Origin: an uncultured Clostridia bacterium
GTDB taxonomy: Bacteria; Bacillota; Clostridia; Christensenellales; CAG-314
DNA length: 46,396 bases
Assembly (NCBI GenBank): GCA_947629985.1
Contig: CANRFV010000012.1
Span: 1-46,396, forward strand
Direction of reading: 5' to 3'
The notes under the pieces were generated by a model that was not told the DNA's origin, did no database searches, and saw only the letters and a program-made list of their open reading frames with translations. Position numbers and translations under genes: made by a program. Positions 1 through 6,967 of the stretch are shown here, in pieces (position 1 is the first letter of the stretch; every line of letters begins with the position of its first letter).

Positions 1-40
1 ATAAGTTTATCACAAAATTTTACAAATTCGCAGAGGCACA

Positions 41-2107
41 ATGAAAAAGAAAACGCTCATCATATCCGTCACTATCTTGCTGGTGGTCGCTCTGCTTGCG
101 GCCATAATATTCGCTCTCATCCTGCCGGCATTGCGCGGCAAAGACGAAACCGAATTTGAGTTTGATGCAGGAAATTTGGCGATCGAAAAACAACTTTATC
201 CCACATCGCATGGAGGCAGGACTTTTTATGTGGCTGCCGACGGAAATGACATTGACCACGCTGACGGCTCCATAGAAAATCCCTACAACATCGACGCACT
301 CAGATGGTTTACTCGACCGATCAACGATCCTCAATGGAAGGCAAGCCACTTTTTCAAGCCCGGCGACCAAATTTTGCTCAAGCGCGGAGATGTTTTCAAA
401 GCAAACCTGGAAATACATTTTTGCTATGGCGAAAAAGACAACCCGATCACCATTGCGTCATATGGAGACTCGGACAAAAGACCCGTCATTGAAATCACCC
501 ACGGCGCAGGTCTTTTGGATCTTGCAAACGCCGGATCGGCGGCTGTGATAATTCACGAATGTTCAAACATTGTAGTTCGAGATTTGGAAATCAATATCAA
601 ATGGACATCCAGAAGAACTTTCATTTCCGACGGGGCCGGCGGAATTGTTGTCGCGTATGACGAAGTTGGAGAAGACAAATATGAAAATGTTTATATCGTG
701 AACAATGTCATCCACTCCGAGTGCATTGAGTCTGAAAATCCTTGTGATGCAAACACTTTTGGGATCAGACTCAACAGTTATGAACAGACTTATGATTTAT
801 CTCCGGACGACTTTGCCCTTACCGGTTTTTATTGCACGGACAACCTTGTATATAATGTGGGAAGGGCAGGAATTTCCGCACAGGGATGGATACAGGAAGA
901 CAACATGTCGCAAATGAAATTCACGCTTTTTAACGATGTTCACTTGGACAACAATATTGTGCATGATGTCGGCACGATCGGAATATTTGCCGGCGCTGCA
1001 ACAGGTTGTACAATGAATCGCAACCTCGTTTATAACACGGGAATGTATGTGTGCGCCGATGGCGAAGACCCGCAAGAAGGCGAAGGCGGACTTATGTCCA
1101 TATGTCTTAAAGACAGCGAGATCAAATATAACGTCACCTACAACAACTTTCGACAAGGCATTGTGAATGACGGGATCGGCATTGACATTGACTGGAATTG
1201 CATGAATATTGTTGTACAATACAACTATGTTTATGCCTGCGACGGCAGCGGCATCGGAACGATGGCAAATTATAATTGCAAAATATTGAACAATCGCGTC
1301 GTGGACAATCGCATCATCACAAACCATCCCGGGCAAATTTCCGTGTGCGATTTTGTGCCTTGGGGAAAAGAGGGCGAAACAGCACGCAAATATATTGGCT
1401 ACAACTCGCCAGATCTTCTAACGGTGAGAAATCTTGAAATTGCCGAAAACTTTGTGTCTGCCGCTCCTCACAATGGTGAAGGCGTCAATCCGGATTTTCC
1501 GGGCAAATGTTTGTTTTATGCAAGACGCGGAAACGGCGAAGGCGATTGGAACGGCAACACTTTTCACGACAACCGTGTGGTCTATTCCGGCACCGACAAC
1601 GATTTTTACTATAATATGATTGTCAACGAAAACGACGAACTTCAAGCCACCGTCACTTGGGACAAATTCTATAGCAACAAATATTTTGCAAAAGATCTGT
1701 CGTTTTTCAATTGCCTGGACGAAACGGCATACGACCACGATGAAAACGCAATGCTTGTTCCTCTTTGCATGGATTTTTCAAGTTGGGCAAAAAGAGATCT
1801 CGGCTCGACCTTTGAACATTACACCCCCGACATCAGACCCGGCAAGCCGTCAAATGCGAAAATCAAATTTGAAAACGGAAAATTGAGCCTATCCTGGAAC
1901 AGATCAGAGGGCGACGTTTGGCATTACAATATTTATAAAGTCGGCGAAGGCGAAGAAACGAGTTATCGCAACTTGCAGGCGCAAACAAAAACCACTTCAT
2001 TTGACTTTGCCCCCGAAGAAAAAGGCGTGTTCTACATCGTCATTCAGCCGGAAAGCAACATGGGCATATTCGGCGAAGCACTGAAGATCAAGATCTCGCT
2101 GAAATGA
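41..2107 (+). CDS. Exported right-handed beta-helix repeat protein
   Basis: 688 aa. The N-terminus has lysines followed by a hydrophobic segment (residues ~6-30) without a clear lipobox, so it is a signal peptide or signal anchor. Residues ~60-600 show the spaced N/V/I/G-rich pattern of parallel beta-helix (pectate-lyase-like) proteins, with repeated units such as NNIVHDVGTIGIF and YNYVYACDGSGIG. The last ~95 residues (SLSWNRSEGDVWHYNIYKV) resemble a fibronectin type III domain. A role in polysaccharide binding or degradation at the cell surface is inferred from the fold; no catalytic residues can be assigned. The start has a modest RBS (AGAGG). Its upstream promoter lies outside the window. 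Product name is fairly secure, substrate unknown. Confidence 0.75.
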   Translation: MKKKTLIISVTILLVVALLAAIIFALILPALRGKDETEFEFDAGNLAIEKQLYPTSHGGRTFYVAADGNDIDHADGSIENPYNIDALRWFTRPINDPQWKASHFFKPGDQILLKRGDVFKANLEIHFCYGEKDNPITIASYGDSDKRPVIEITHGAGLLDLANAGSAAVIIHECSNIVVRDLEINIKWTSRRTFISDGAGGIVVAYDEVGEDKYENVYIVNNVIHSECIESENPCDANTFGIRLNSYEQTYDLSPDDFALTGFYCTDNLVYNVGRAGISAQGWIQEDNMSQMKFTLFNDVHLDNNIVHDVGTIGIFAGAATGCTMNRNLVYNTGMYVCADGEDPQEGEGGLMSICLKDSEIKYNVTYNNFRQGIVNDGIGIDIDWNCMNIVVQYNYVYACDGSGIGTMANYNCKILNNRVVDNRIITNHPGQISVCDFVPWGKEGETARKYIGYNSPDLLTVRNLEIAENFVSAAPHNGEGVNPDFPGKCLFYARRGNGEGDWNGNTFHDNRVVYSGTDNDFYYNMIVNENDELQATVTWDKFYSNKYFAKDLSFFNCLDETAYDHDENAMLVPLCMDFSSWAKRDLGSTFEHYTPDIRPGKPSNAKIKFENGKLSLSWNRSEGDVWHYNIYKVGEGEETSYRNLQAQTKTTSFDFAPEEKGVFYIVIQPESNMGIFGEALKIKISLK

Positions 2108-2139
2108 ACAAAATATGATGGAAATTTGCAACAAAAAAC

Positions 2140-2172
2140 AACTCGCTTGAACCAAAAGAGTTCAAACGAGTT
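2140..2172 (-). terminator. Intrinsic terminator downstream of the Nudix gene
   Basis: A 13-bp stem (one mismatch) with a 7-nt loop. On the minus strand it is followed by TGTTTTTTGTTG. It lies just after the Nudix gene and after the CTCCGCCA repeat at 2178-2185. Confidence 0.7.
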
Positions 2173-2177
2173 GCGCT

Positions 2178-2185
2178 TGGCGGAG
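2178..2185 (-). repeat. tRNA-Ser 3'-end repeat, copy U1 (CTCCGCCA)
   Basis: On the minus strand this reads CTCCGCCA, the last eight bases of the tRNA-Ser at 3817-3908. It lies between the Nudix stop and the terminator hairpin, in the same orientation as the copies at 2882 and 3454. Confidence 0.5.
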
Positions 2186-2215
2186 CTGATGTAATGTAAA
2201 ACGAATATAATTTGT

Positions 2216-2635
2216 TTATAAATTTTTTTCTTGCAAAATTATTTTTACATTATTTTTCACAGTATTCCATGTTTTCTTCAAATTAGGATAAGACAACTTT
2301 TCTTCAACCTCAGCAAAAGGAATCCAATGCACCTCGTGAGTGTCGGTGCTTTTATTGTCGCTTTTGCCTTTATCAAGTGCAAAATACATATAGCAAACAC
2401 AATCTTCGCCACTTGGTGTGGAATATTCTTCTATAAAAGGAGGAAACTTTTCCACAATTTCGGCTTTCCTTTTTGTCTCTTCCGCCGTTTCGCGTAACGC
2501 ACAAGTTTTTGTGTCTTCGCCATTTTCTAAATGCCCTTTTGGGAACGAATAATCTTTTTGTTTAGCCCGATAGATTATTGCAATCGTGCCATTTTCTTGG
2601 TTTATTAAAAAACAACCTGCTTTTATCGTTTTCAT
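2216..2635 (-). CDS. Nudix hydrolase
   Basis: 139 aa from the chosen ATG (MKTIKAGCF), preceded by GGAAAG; longer in-frame starts upstream (to 2692) lack an RBS. The Nudix box is visible at residues ~37-59: G(5)E(7)RE-T-AEET, giving the catalytic REx2EE core. Single-domain Nudix proteins of this size hydrolyse nucleoside diphosphate-X compounds (for example diadenosine polyphosphates or damaged nucleotides); the substrate cannot be read from sequence. The gene is the distal unit of three minus-strand units downstream of tRNA-Ser and is AT-richer than the chromosomal genes to the right, which fits acquisition. Confidence 0.88.
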   Translation of the reverse strand: MKTIKAGCFLINQENGTIAIIYRAKQKDYSFPKGHLENGEDTKTCALRETAEETKRKAEIVEKFPPFIEEYSTPSGEDCVCYMYFALDKGKSDNKSTDTHEVHWIPFAEVEEKLSYPNLKKTWNTVKNNVKIILQEKNL

Positions 2636-2692
2636 ATCTTTCCGCATAGAAATGATTATAATACAAATTACACAATTATAAAAAGTCCACAC

Positions 2693-2881
2693 CCTGTTTT
2701 TGCTTATAGTGTGAAAGTTTTATTCTAGCATAAACGACTTGTATTAAGCGTTAGCGTTAATTGCCGAGGTCTTGCATAAGCTGGCTGCTTCGCCCTCGGC
2801 TACTGGGTTAGGCGGCGCGTTGAAGACGCGCCTAATCCTTCCCCGATACAAAGGAAAATGGCGTAATTAAGCCATTTTAAC
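2693..2881. other. Structured non-coding stretch between Nudix and deaminase units
   Basis: Two strong hairpins are visible: GCCGAGG...CCTCGGC (about 2763-2799) and TTAGGCG-gCGCG / CGCGCCTAA (about 2809-2836). A third, AAAATGGC-8 nt-GCCATTTT, is at 2855-2878. The last sits immediately downstream (minus strand) of the CTCCGCCA copy at 2882, the same arrangement as at 2140-2185 and at the tRNA itself. No ORF with an RBS is seen. Confidence 0.5.
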
Positions 2882-2889
2882 TGGCGGAG
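2882..2889 (-). repeat. tRNA-Ser 3'-end repeat, copy U2
   Basis: The minus strand reads ...ACTCTTACTCTCCGCCA, close to the tRNA-Ser end ...CCCTCTTTCTCCGCCA. A T-loop-like TTTCGACAC lies just upstream, but the 5' T-stem does not pair, so only a 3' remnant is present, not a tRNA. Confidence 0.55.
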
Positions 2890-2922
2890 AGTAAGAGTGT
2901 CGAAACGGACTAAATCCAAGCA

Positions 2923-3348
2923 CTAATCTTGTGATTGATATCTTTCCCAACCCCACCAATAAGGCATGACATCAATAAGTTTAATGGTTTTTCTCTTTTC
3001 AAAATCAATAATAATTTCCATATCTTTATTTTTCTCTGAGAGCTGCAAAAAGAATTCGCGGCAAGCACCACATGGCATTCCATTTTCTCCAGTCGGTGGA
3101 TTATTCCTGAAAGCGATCAATCGTTTTACAACCGTCTGTCCACTTTGAATATACATATTTAAAGCAGCCACTCTTTCAGCGCATAAATTTATAACACCGC
3201 TTGCACCTTCAATACAAAAGCCCGTGAATATCTCTCCATTTTCGGCTTGAATTGCACATACAACATGATGGGCGTCAATGAATGGAGAGATGCTTTCAGG
3301 ATGATATTCTTTTTTTGCAGCCTGATATAACTTATCCCAAATGTCCAT
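2923..3348 (-). CDS. Cytidine deaminase-like zinc hydrolase
   Basis: 141 aa, normal for the tetrameric cytidine/blasticidin-S deaminase superfamily. The zinc-site motifs are present: CAER at residues ~56-59 (first zinc ligand Cys and the catalytic Glu) and PCGACREF at ~92-99 (two further Cys ligands). The family deaminates cytidine, deoxycytidine or related aminopyrimidine nucleosides; the NPPTGENG insert and the C-terminus PYWWGW differ from housekeeping Cdd, so the substrate may differ. The start has a strong RBS (TTAGGAGG). It is the middle unit of the tRNA-Ser-linked array, flanked by CTCCGCCA copies at 2882 and 3454. Confidence 0.85.
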   Translation of the reverse strand: MDIWDKLYQAAKKEYHPESISPFIDAHHVVCAIQAENGEIFTGFCIEGASGVINLCAERVAALNMYIQSGQTVVKRLIAFRNNPPTGENGMPCGACREFFLQLSEKNKDMEIIIDFEKRKTIKLIDVMPYWWGWERYQSQD

Positions 3349-3453
3349 TTTTTCCTCCTAATTTTGCCTTTTTGGCAAACAAAATTGTTCATGGTAAATC
3401 ATGATTATACAAAAAGTAAACTCACAAAAATTTTGGTACGTCAAAAGAACTAA

Positions 3454-3461
3454 TGGCGGAG
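3454..3461 (-). repeat. tRNA-Ser 3'-end repeat, copy U3
   Basis: The minus strand reads CATTTCGCACTCTCCGCCA, sharing CTCTCCGCCA with copy U2 and TCTCCGCCA with the tRNA. It separates the HNH remnant from the deaminase unit. Confidence 0.5.
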
Positions 3462-3484
3462 AGTGCGAAATGTAAATCGAATTT

Positions 3485-3743
3485 TCATCTATTACCTTTT
3501 GCTCTATTGTGTGTTTTGCACAACATCTGACAATTTGAAATATCGGTTGCACCACCATTACTCCAAGCAGTTACATGATCAGCGTCCATTTCATTTAATT
3601 TATAGATACGAGTTTTATTTGCATCGTTACCCAAAGCACATAATGGACAGTTAGAAACCCCATTAGATTCAGCTTCTTTTGTTTGAATCTTGTATTTAGT
3701 TGACTTTATATTCTATTGCAGCATCTATAATCTGATTATTCAT
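3485..3743 (-). pseudogene. Frameshifted small HNH endonuclease
   Basis: The start ATG at 3743 has a good RBS (AAGGAG, 7 nt upstream) and encodes MNNQIIDAAIEYKVN before a stop. Shifting by one base near 3710 opens a frame running IKSTKYKIQTKEAES, then CPLCALGND, MDADHVTAWSNGG, ISNCQMLCKTHNRAKGNR and a stop. That frame is an HNH domain: CPLC and the later Cys/His pair (CKTH) bind the structural zinc, and DADHV carries the catalytic His. Intact relatives are ~85-90 aa or the tails of larger nucleases. One frameshift (real or a sequencing error) breaks it here. Confidence 0.65.
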
Positions 3744-3765
3744 AAGTTCTCCTTATTTAATTATA

Positions 3766-3812
3766 TCAAAAAACAAACCTAAACCAAACTTTTTGGGGTT
3801 CGATTTAGGTTT
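3766..3812 (-). terminator. Intrinsic terminator of tRNA-Ser
   Basis: The outer stem AAACCTAAA/TTTAGGTTT (3775-3783 with 3804-3812) plus inner pairs is followed on the minus strand by GTTTTTTG. It starts five bases after the CCA end of the tRNA. Confidence 0.75.
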
Positions 3813-3816
3813 TGAT

Positions 3817-3908
3817 TGGCGGAGAAAGAGGGATTTGAACCCTCGCTACGCTATCCACGTACTACACCCTTAGCAGGGGCGCCCCTTCGGCCTCTTGGGT
3901 ATTTCTCC
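3817..3908 (-). tRNA. tRNA-Ser(GCT)
   Basis: 92 nt including an encoded CCA. The acceptor GGAGAAA pairs with TTTCTCC, the discriminator is G, there is a long class II variable arm, the T-arm is GGTTCAAATCC and the anticodon is GCT (codons AGC/AGT). Its 3' end (CTCCGCCA) recurs three times downstream in the same orientation. Confidence 0.95.
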
Positions 3909-4162
3909 ACATCCGGTATGATACAATTTTCAATTGCGTGATTATTTTAGCACAAATTTGTTCAATAGTAAAGTCATTTTGCACAAATATTGCAAATTTG
4001 TGTGCGGTGCGGCAGTGCAGTTTGGGCAGCAAGCGGCAATACGCGCTCGGTTTGGGCGCTTAAATTTTGCGTTTTATCGCCGTCGTGCCATATTAAACCC
4101 GCCTTGTAAACATCGCTTTGCCGTTCGCAAATAAATTTTAATCACATTCGTCGTCAAATCGA

Positions 4163-4191
4163 TTGATTTTTTGCAAACAAACGTATATAAT
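4163..4191 (+). promoter_or_regulatory. Promoter of tRNA-Ala
   Basis: TTGATT, 17-nt spacer, TATAAT; the predicted start is ~7 nt before the mature tRNA. Confidence 0.7.
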
Positions 4192-4205
4192 ATAGATACC
4201 GTCGT

Positions 4206-4281
4206 GGGGGTATGGCTCAGTTGGTAGAGCGTCGCGTTCGCAACGCGAAGGTCAGGGGTCCGAATCCCCTTATCTCCACCA
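4206..4281 (+). tRNA. tRNA-Ala(CGC)
   Basis: 76 nt with encoded CCA. Acceptor GGGGGTA/TATCTCC (two G-U pairs), D-arm GCTCAGTTGGTAGAGC, anticodon loop TTCGCAA giving anticodon CGC (codon GCG), T-arm GGGGTCCGAATCCCC. The CGC isoacceptor is a minor Ala tRNA. Confidence 0.9.
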
Positions 4282-4282
4282 C

Positions 4283-4323
4283 AAAACTCAAATCGAACAT
4301 TCGCTTCGGTTTGAGTTTTTTTT
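4283..4323 (+). terminator. Terminator after tRNA-Ala
   Basis: Stem AAAACTCAAA/TTTGAGTTTT with an inner CGAA/TTCG pairing, then a run of eight or more T. The A-tract on the other side may let it also serve the converging MntP-like gene. Confidence 0.8.
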
Positions 4324-4354
4324 ACTGCAATGCGCTTGCCGCGCCGCGCGCACG

Positions 4355-4867
4355 TTACAGCAATTTTACAACGGCAAGTACGGTAAGTATACATGCCGAA
4401 ATCACGTTTGTGTGCGCAATAACTATTTTGTTTGCCAAAATTTGTCCCAGCCACACGCTCAGATAGTGCATTGCGGAAAACACGATCGGCGCAACAAGTC
4501 CTATTCCGTTAAGCGTAAGCGACAAGTTGGCAATAGCGGCGTCCATTCCCACGGCAATGCCTATCGTAACGCTTGTAAGGGGCGTAACGTCGTCCAGCCG
4601 CGCCGATTCGGTTTTGCCGTCGGCGATATTTATTACAGCCAACAACAGCAGCAGTGCGGCGCCTATCCAATTGATGTATTGTTGAGCAAATTGCGACAAA
4701 AATCCGCCCACAAACGAAGTTACAAGGCACAACAGCAACGTAATAAGCGCAACCGCCGCAGGCAAAAGCGTGCTTTGCCGTTTGTTAAGCGACAGTGAAA
4801 ATCCCGCCACAAAACTGTCCAACGATACGGTAATTGCGGTTATCAAAATAATTGCCAGGTTTTTCAT
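4355..4867 (-). CDS. MntP/YtaF-family membrane exporter (putative Mn2+ efflux)
   Basis: 170 aa with six hydrophobic segments in two related halves. The first carries SLDSF (residue ~15) and the second GMDAA (~106), the paired acidic transmembrane motifs of the MntP/DUF204 family. MntP exports manganese; the related YtaF is a sporulation membrane protein, and which of the two applies cannot be decided. RBS GGAG lies before ATG at 4867. I looked for a yybP-ykoY manganese riboswitch upstream and did not see one. Confidence 0.82.
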   Translation of the reverse strand: MKNLAIILITAITVSLDSFVAGFSLSLNKRQSTLLPAAVALITLLLCLVTSFVGGFLSQFAQQYINWIGAALLLLLAVINIADGKTESARLDDVTPLTSVTIGIAVGMDAAIANLSLTLNGIGLVAPIVFSAMHYLSVWLGQILANKIVIAHTNVISACILTVLAVVKLL

Positions 4868-5092
4868 AACGTACTCCGAAACTTATCTCAAATGTGCCGT
4901 TTGCGCCAACGTTTGCGACGCGCAAGTCAATTTTGCCGTGTATGCAAATATGCGCAAATGTACACGTGCGGTGCGTTTGTGCGCGCACTTTGCATATTAC
5001 ACAGTATGCAAAACAAAATTTTTATGTTTGTATAGCAATCACATCAAAACCCAACTTTCGTCCGCAACAATTTGACGATATTCCGAAATTTA

Positions 5093-5121
5093 TTGACATC
5101 TGCCGCAAAATGAGATATACT
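5093..5121 (+). promoter_or_regulatory. Promoter of candidate small RNA A
   Basis: Perfect -35 TTGACA, 17-nt spacer, -10 TATACT. Confidence 0.75.
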
Positions 5122-5127
5122 AACAAT

Positions 5128-5211
5128 AGGTAAACGGCATTATGCGCGTTTACACCTGCCGATATTGGATTGCGGCATTGCCCCGAACGGATAGTTTCGG
5201 GGACTTTTTTT
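5128..5211 (+). ncRNA. Candidate small RNA A
   Basis: About 84 nt between a consensus promoter and a terminator (CCCCGAA-7 nt-TTTCGGGG then T7 at 5181-5211). Two further hairpins are visible: GTAAACG/CGTTTAC near the 5' end and GCCG/CGGC in the middle. No start codon with an RBS lies inside. Family unrecognised. It lies between mntP and the left end of the prophage. Confidence 0.55.
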
Positions 5212-5226
5212 ATTCTTCGAACTTTA

Positions 5227-5255
5227 TTGACAAAAATCAAAAACCATAATACAAT
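5227..5255 (+). promoter_or_regulatory. Promoter of candidate small RNA F
   Basis: TTGACA, 17-nt spacer, TACAAT, starting 16 nt after the terminator of RNA A. Confidence 0.72.
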
Positions 5256-5259
5256 ATCA

Positions 5260-5340
5260 ATGTGGCGTCGGGGGATTCCGACCGGACAATTGAAGTCTAT
5301 CCACATTAAAGGGTAACGATTTGTTGCCCTTTATTCTATT
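5260..5340 (+). ncRNA. Candidate small RNA F with three-way junction
   Basis: AATGTGG near the 5' end pairs with CCACATT, enclosing GTCGG-6 nt-CCGAC and GAC-7 nt-GTC. A terminator-like stem AAAGGGTAAC/GTTGCCCTTT (5308-5332) follows, but its T-tract is weak (ATTCT). It could be a small structured RNA or a leader whose downstream gene was displaced when the prophage inserted 32 bp further on. Family not recognised. Confidence 0.5.
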
Positions 5341-5371
5341 GAACGAAGTTTTCGCGACAAAGTTTGATCAT

Positions 5372-5387
5372 ACGGTGCAACTAATTT
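5372..5387 (+). repeat. Prophage left attachment repeat (attL core)
   Basis: ACGGTGCAACTAATTT, identical to 17505-17520. The inner part GGTGCAACTAA matches 8 of 11 bases of the E. coli dif XerC arm GGTGCGCATAA. Confidence 0.7.
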
Positions 5388-5446
5388 GAATTGTCAAGAT
5401 TATTTTTGCAATTTGTTGAAAAAAATTTTAATTTCGTTTACAATTA

Positions 5447-5482
5447 AAGCCTATGACGGCAAAATTTTGCCGTCATAGGCTT
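5447..5482. repeat. Perfect 36-bp palindrome
   Basis: Two 18-bp arms with no loop (AAGCCTATGACGGCAAAA and its complement), downstream of the transposase gene. It could be a terminator, a packaging hairpin or a single-strand origin; T-tracts on either side are too short to call a clear terminator. Confidence 0.65.
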
Positions 5483-5597
5483 GTTTGCGTGCATTGAGTA
5501 ACAAATTGAGACGTTTCGAAAAGTTGAGAAGAACAAAATTGCGTACGACAAAATACAAGTCAAAGACTTGTTAAAAGAATCTTTATTAAATAAAACG

Positions 5598-6638
5598 TCA
5601 GTTCAACTTACTAAGTTGTTCGGCAAACATTTCGTCGGACGTGGCAAAATTCAGGACTTGTCTTGGATAACTATTTATCCAATCTTCTATAGCCTGTATG
5701 TCTTTGGCAGAATACTTGGACAAGTCGCTACCCTTGGGGACAAGACGTCGAATCTCACGGTTAAGCCGCTCATTAGTGCCACGTTCCCATGCGCAATATG
5801 GATGGCAGTAATATGTCGTTGTGCGTTTGCCGCGGTAAATAGATTTTTCAATTCCGTGAACGTTGGAAAACTCGCTGCCATTGTCCATAGTAATGGACTT
5901 AAAAACTTTCCGGAACAATTTGCCATAACGCCGTTCAAGAACATTAAGACAATGTATAACACTTTCTGAAGTCTCGTCTGGCATTCCGAATATAATTTCC
6001 TGACGCGTTAATCGTTCTGAAAGAACTAAAAACGCCGACCGAGATGAACCGCAAACACAGTCAAGTTCCCAATGACCAAAAGTACGCCGCTCAGATACTT
6101 CATCTGGGCGTTTTTCAATACTCGTTCCCTTTGGCGGACGTTTTGCAAACACTTTTCTATACTGTTTTTTGCATTGACGTATATTTGACACAGACAAATT
6201 ATCAAAAATACCAATAGATATGTACCGATACAGTGTCGTTTTTGAAATTCGAGTATTAAACAACCCCTTACGGTTTATTTCGCCCAAAGCAGCACACGGA
6301 GAAAGTTTGTCTTGCAATACACGTTTTTCTATATAACGCACAAAAGCAAAATCTTTGCCCAATTTTAACGGTGCGCCCTTGGACGTCATGGCAAAATCAG
6401 TCCGATTTTGCGCCAAATTGGGACTGTACCGCTTTACGGTTTTATACTGCCTTGTACCTACATAGTCCAAGGACGAAACAGTATGATCGTACTCGCCGCG
6501 TTTAATTTCATAATAAACCGTGCGTACCGACACGCCGAGAGTGTCGGCAATTTGTTGCTTGCTCAACTTTGCACGCAACAATACTTCCAATTGTTGACGT
6601 TGTGTAAACGTCAAGTTTTTACTACCTTTCTTTTTCAT
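5598..6638 (-). CDS. IS30-family transposase
   Basis: 346 aa from the ATG with RBS AAGGAAGG 8 nt upstream (an in-frame ATG at 6680 has none). The N-terminus has a helix-turn-helix (LTFTQRQQLEVLL, IADTLGVSVRTVYYEIKRG) typical of IS30. The DDE catalytic core shows FGHWELDCV (first Asp), ITMDNGSEF (second Asp) and NERLNREIRRLVPKG (Glu). I could not find convincing terminal inverted repeats close to the gene, and its RBS style matches the phage genes, so it may belong to the prophage rather than be a passenger IS. IS30- and IS3-type transposases are known in some inoviruses, including Spiroplasma plectroviruses. Confidence 0.88.
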   Translation of the reverse strand: MKKKGSKNLTFTQRQQLEVLLRAKLSKQQIADTLGVSVRTVYYEIKRGEYDHTVSSLDYVGTRQYKTVKRYSPNLAQNRTDFAMTSKGAPLKLGKDFAFVRYIEKRVLQDKLSPCAALGEINRKGLFNTRISKTTLYRYISIGIFDNLSVSNIRQCKKQYRKVFAKRPPKGTSIEKRPDEVSERRTFGHWELDCVCGSSRSAFLVLSERLTRQEIIFGMPDETSESVIHCLNVLERRYGKLFRKVFKSITMDNGSEFSNVHGIEKSIYRGKRTTTYYCHPYCAWERGTNERLNREIRRLVPKGSDLSKYSAKDIQAIEDWINSYPRQVLNFATSDEMFAEQLSKLN

Positions 6639-6708
6639 AACGTTAACCTTCCTTGCGTCATTATACCAAAATTCATTCATTTCTTAAAATTTCAAACCAA
6701 ATGAGTAT

Positions 6709-6770
6709 TACGCAACACCTTGCTATATTACGAGCGGCGCGCTGCGCGCGCCGTCGCAAGGTGTTGCGTA
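6709..6770. repeat. Long hairpin between rep and transposase
   Basis: 15-bp perfect arms (TACGCAACACCTTGC at 6709-6723, complement at 6756-6770). The loop holds a second GC hairpin, GGCGCGC/GCGCGCC. A large cruciform-capable structure. Confidence 0.65.
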
Positions 6771-6803
6771 AAAATCGACTCAACGACCGTTTTGCGGGGC
6801 AAA

Positions 6804-6853
6804 ACAAAAGGGCGTTTTGCGCTAAACCGCTGCAATAACGCCCTTTTGTTTCT
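6804..6853 (-). terminator. Terminator-like hairpin after rep (probably bidirectional)
   Basis: 13-bp stem ACAAAAGGGCGTT/AACGCCCTTTTGT with a 20-nt loop and T-rich tracts on both sides. Another hairpin (GCACCT/AGGTGC) lies nearer the rep stop, about 6914-6938. Confidence 0.55.
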
Positions 6854-6967
6854 GTTTTGCCCTATACGCAATCGGTTTTTCATTGAGATGTGCTTTTTCG
6901 CCGTACGCCCAAAAGCACCTTATGTACGTCCATAGGTGCACAGAAAAGATTATTAAACTATACGCGT

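Noticed and set aside
2763-2836. Integron attC-like site (GGTTAGGC near a large hairpin)
   Set aside because: A GTTAGGC R'-like box is present, but no matching RYYYAAC box lies at the right distance upstream, and the hairpins do not form the attC two-box layout. No integron integrase is in the window.
2882-2930. Second tRNA gene at repeat U2
   Set aside because: Only the 3' part (TTCGACAC...CTCCGCCA) looks like a tRNA; the T-stem does not pair and no anticodon or D-arm is present.
4868-4990. Manganese (yybP-ykoY) riboswitch before the MntP-like gene
   Set aside because: The upstream sequence lacks the conserved four-way junction loops.
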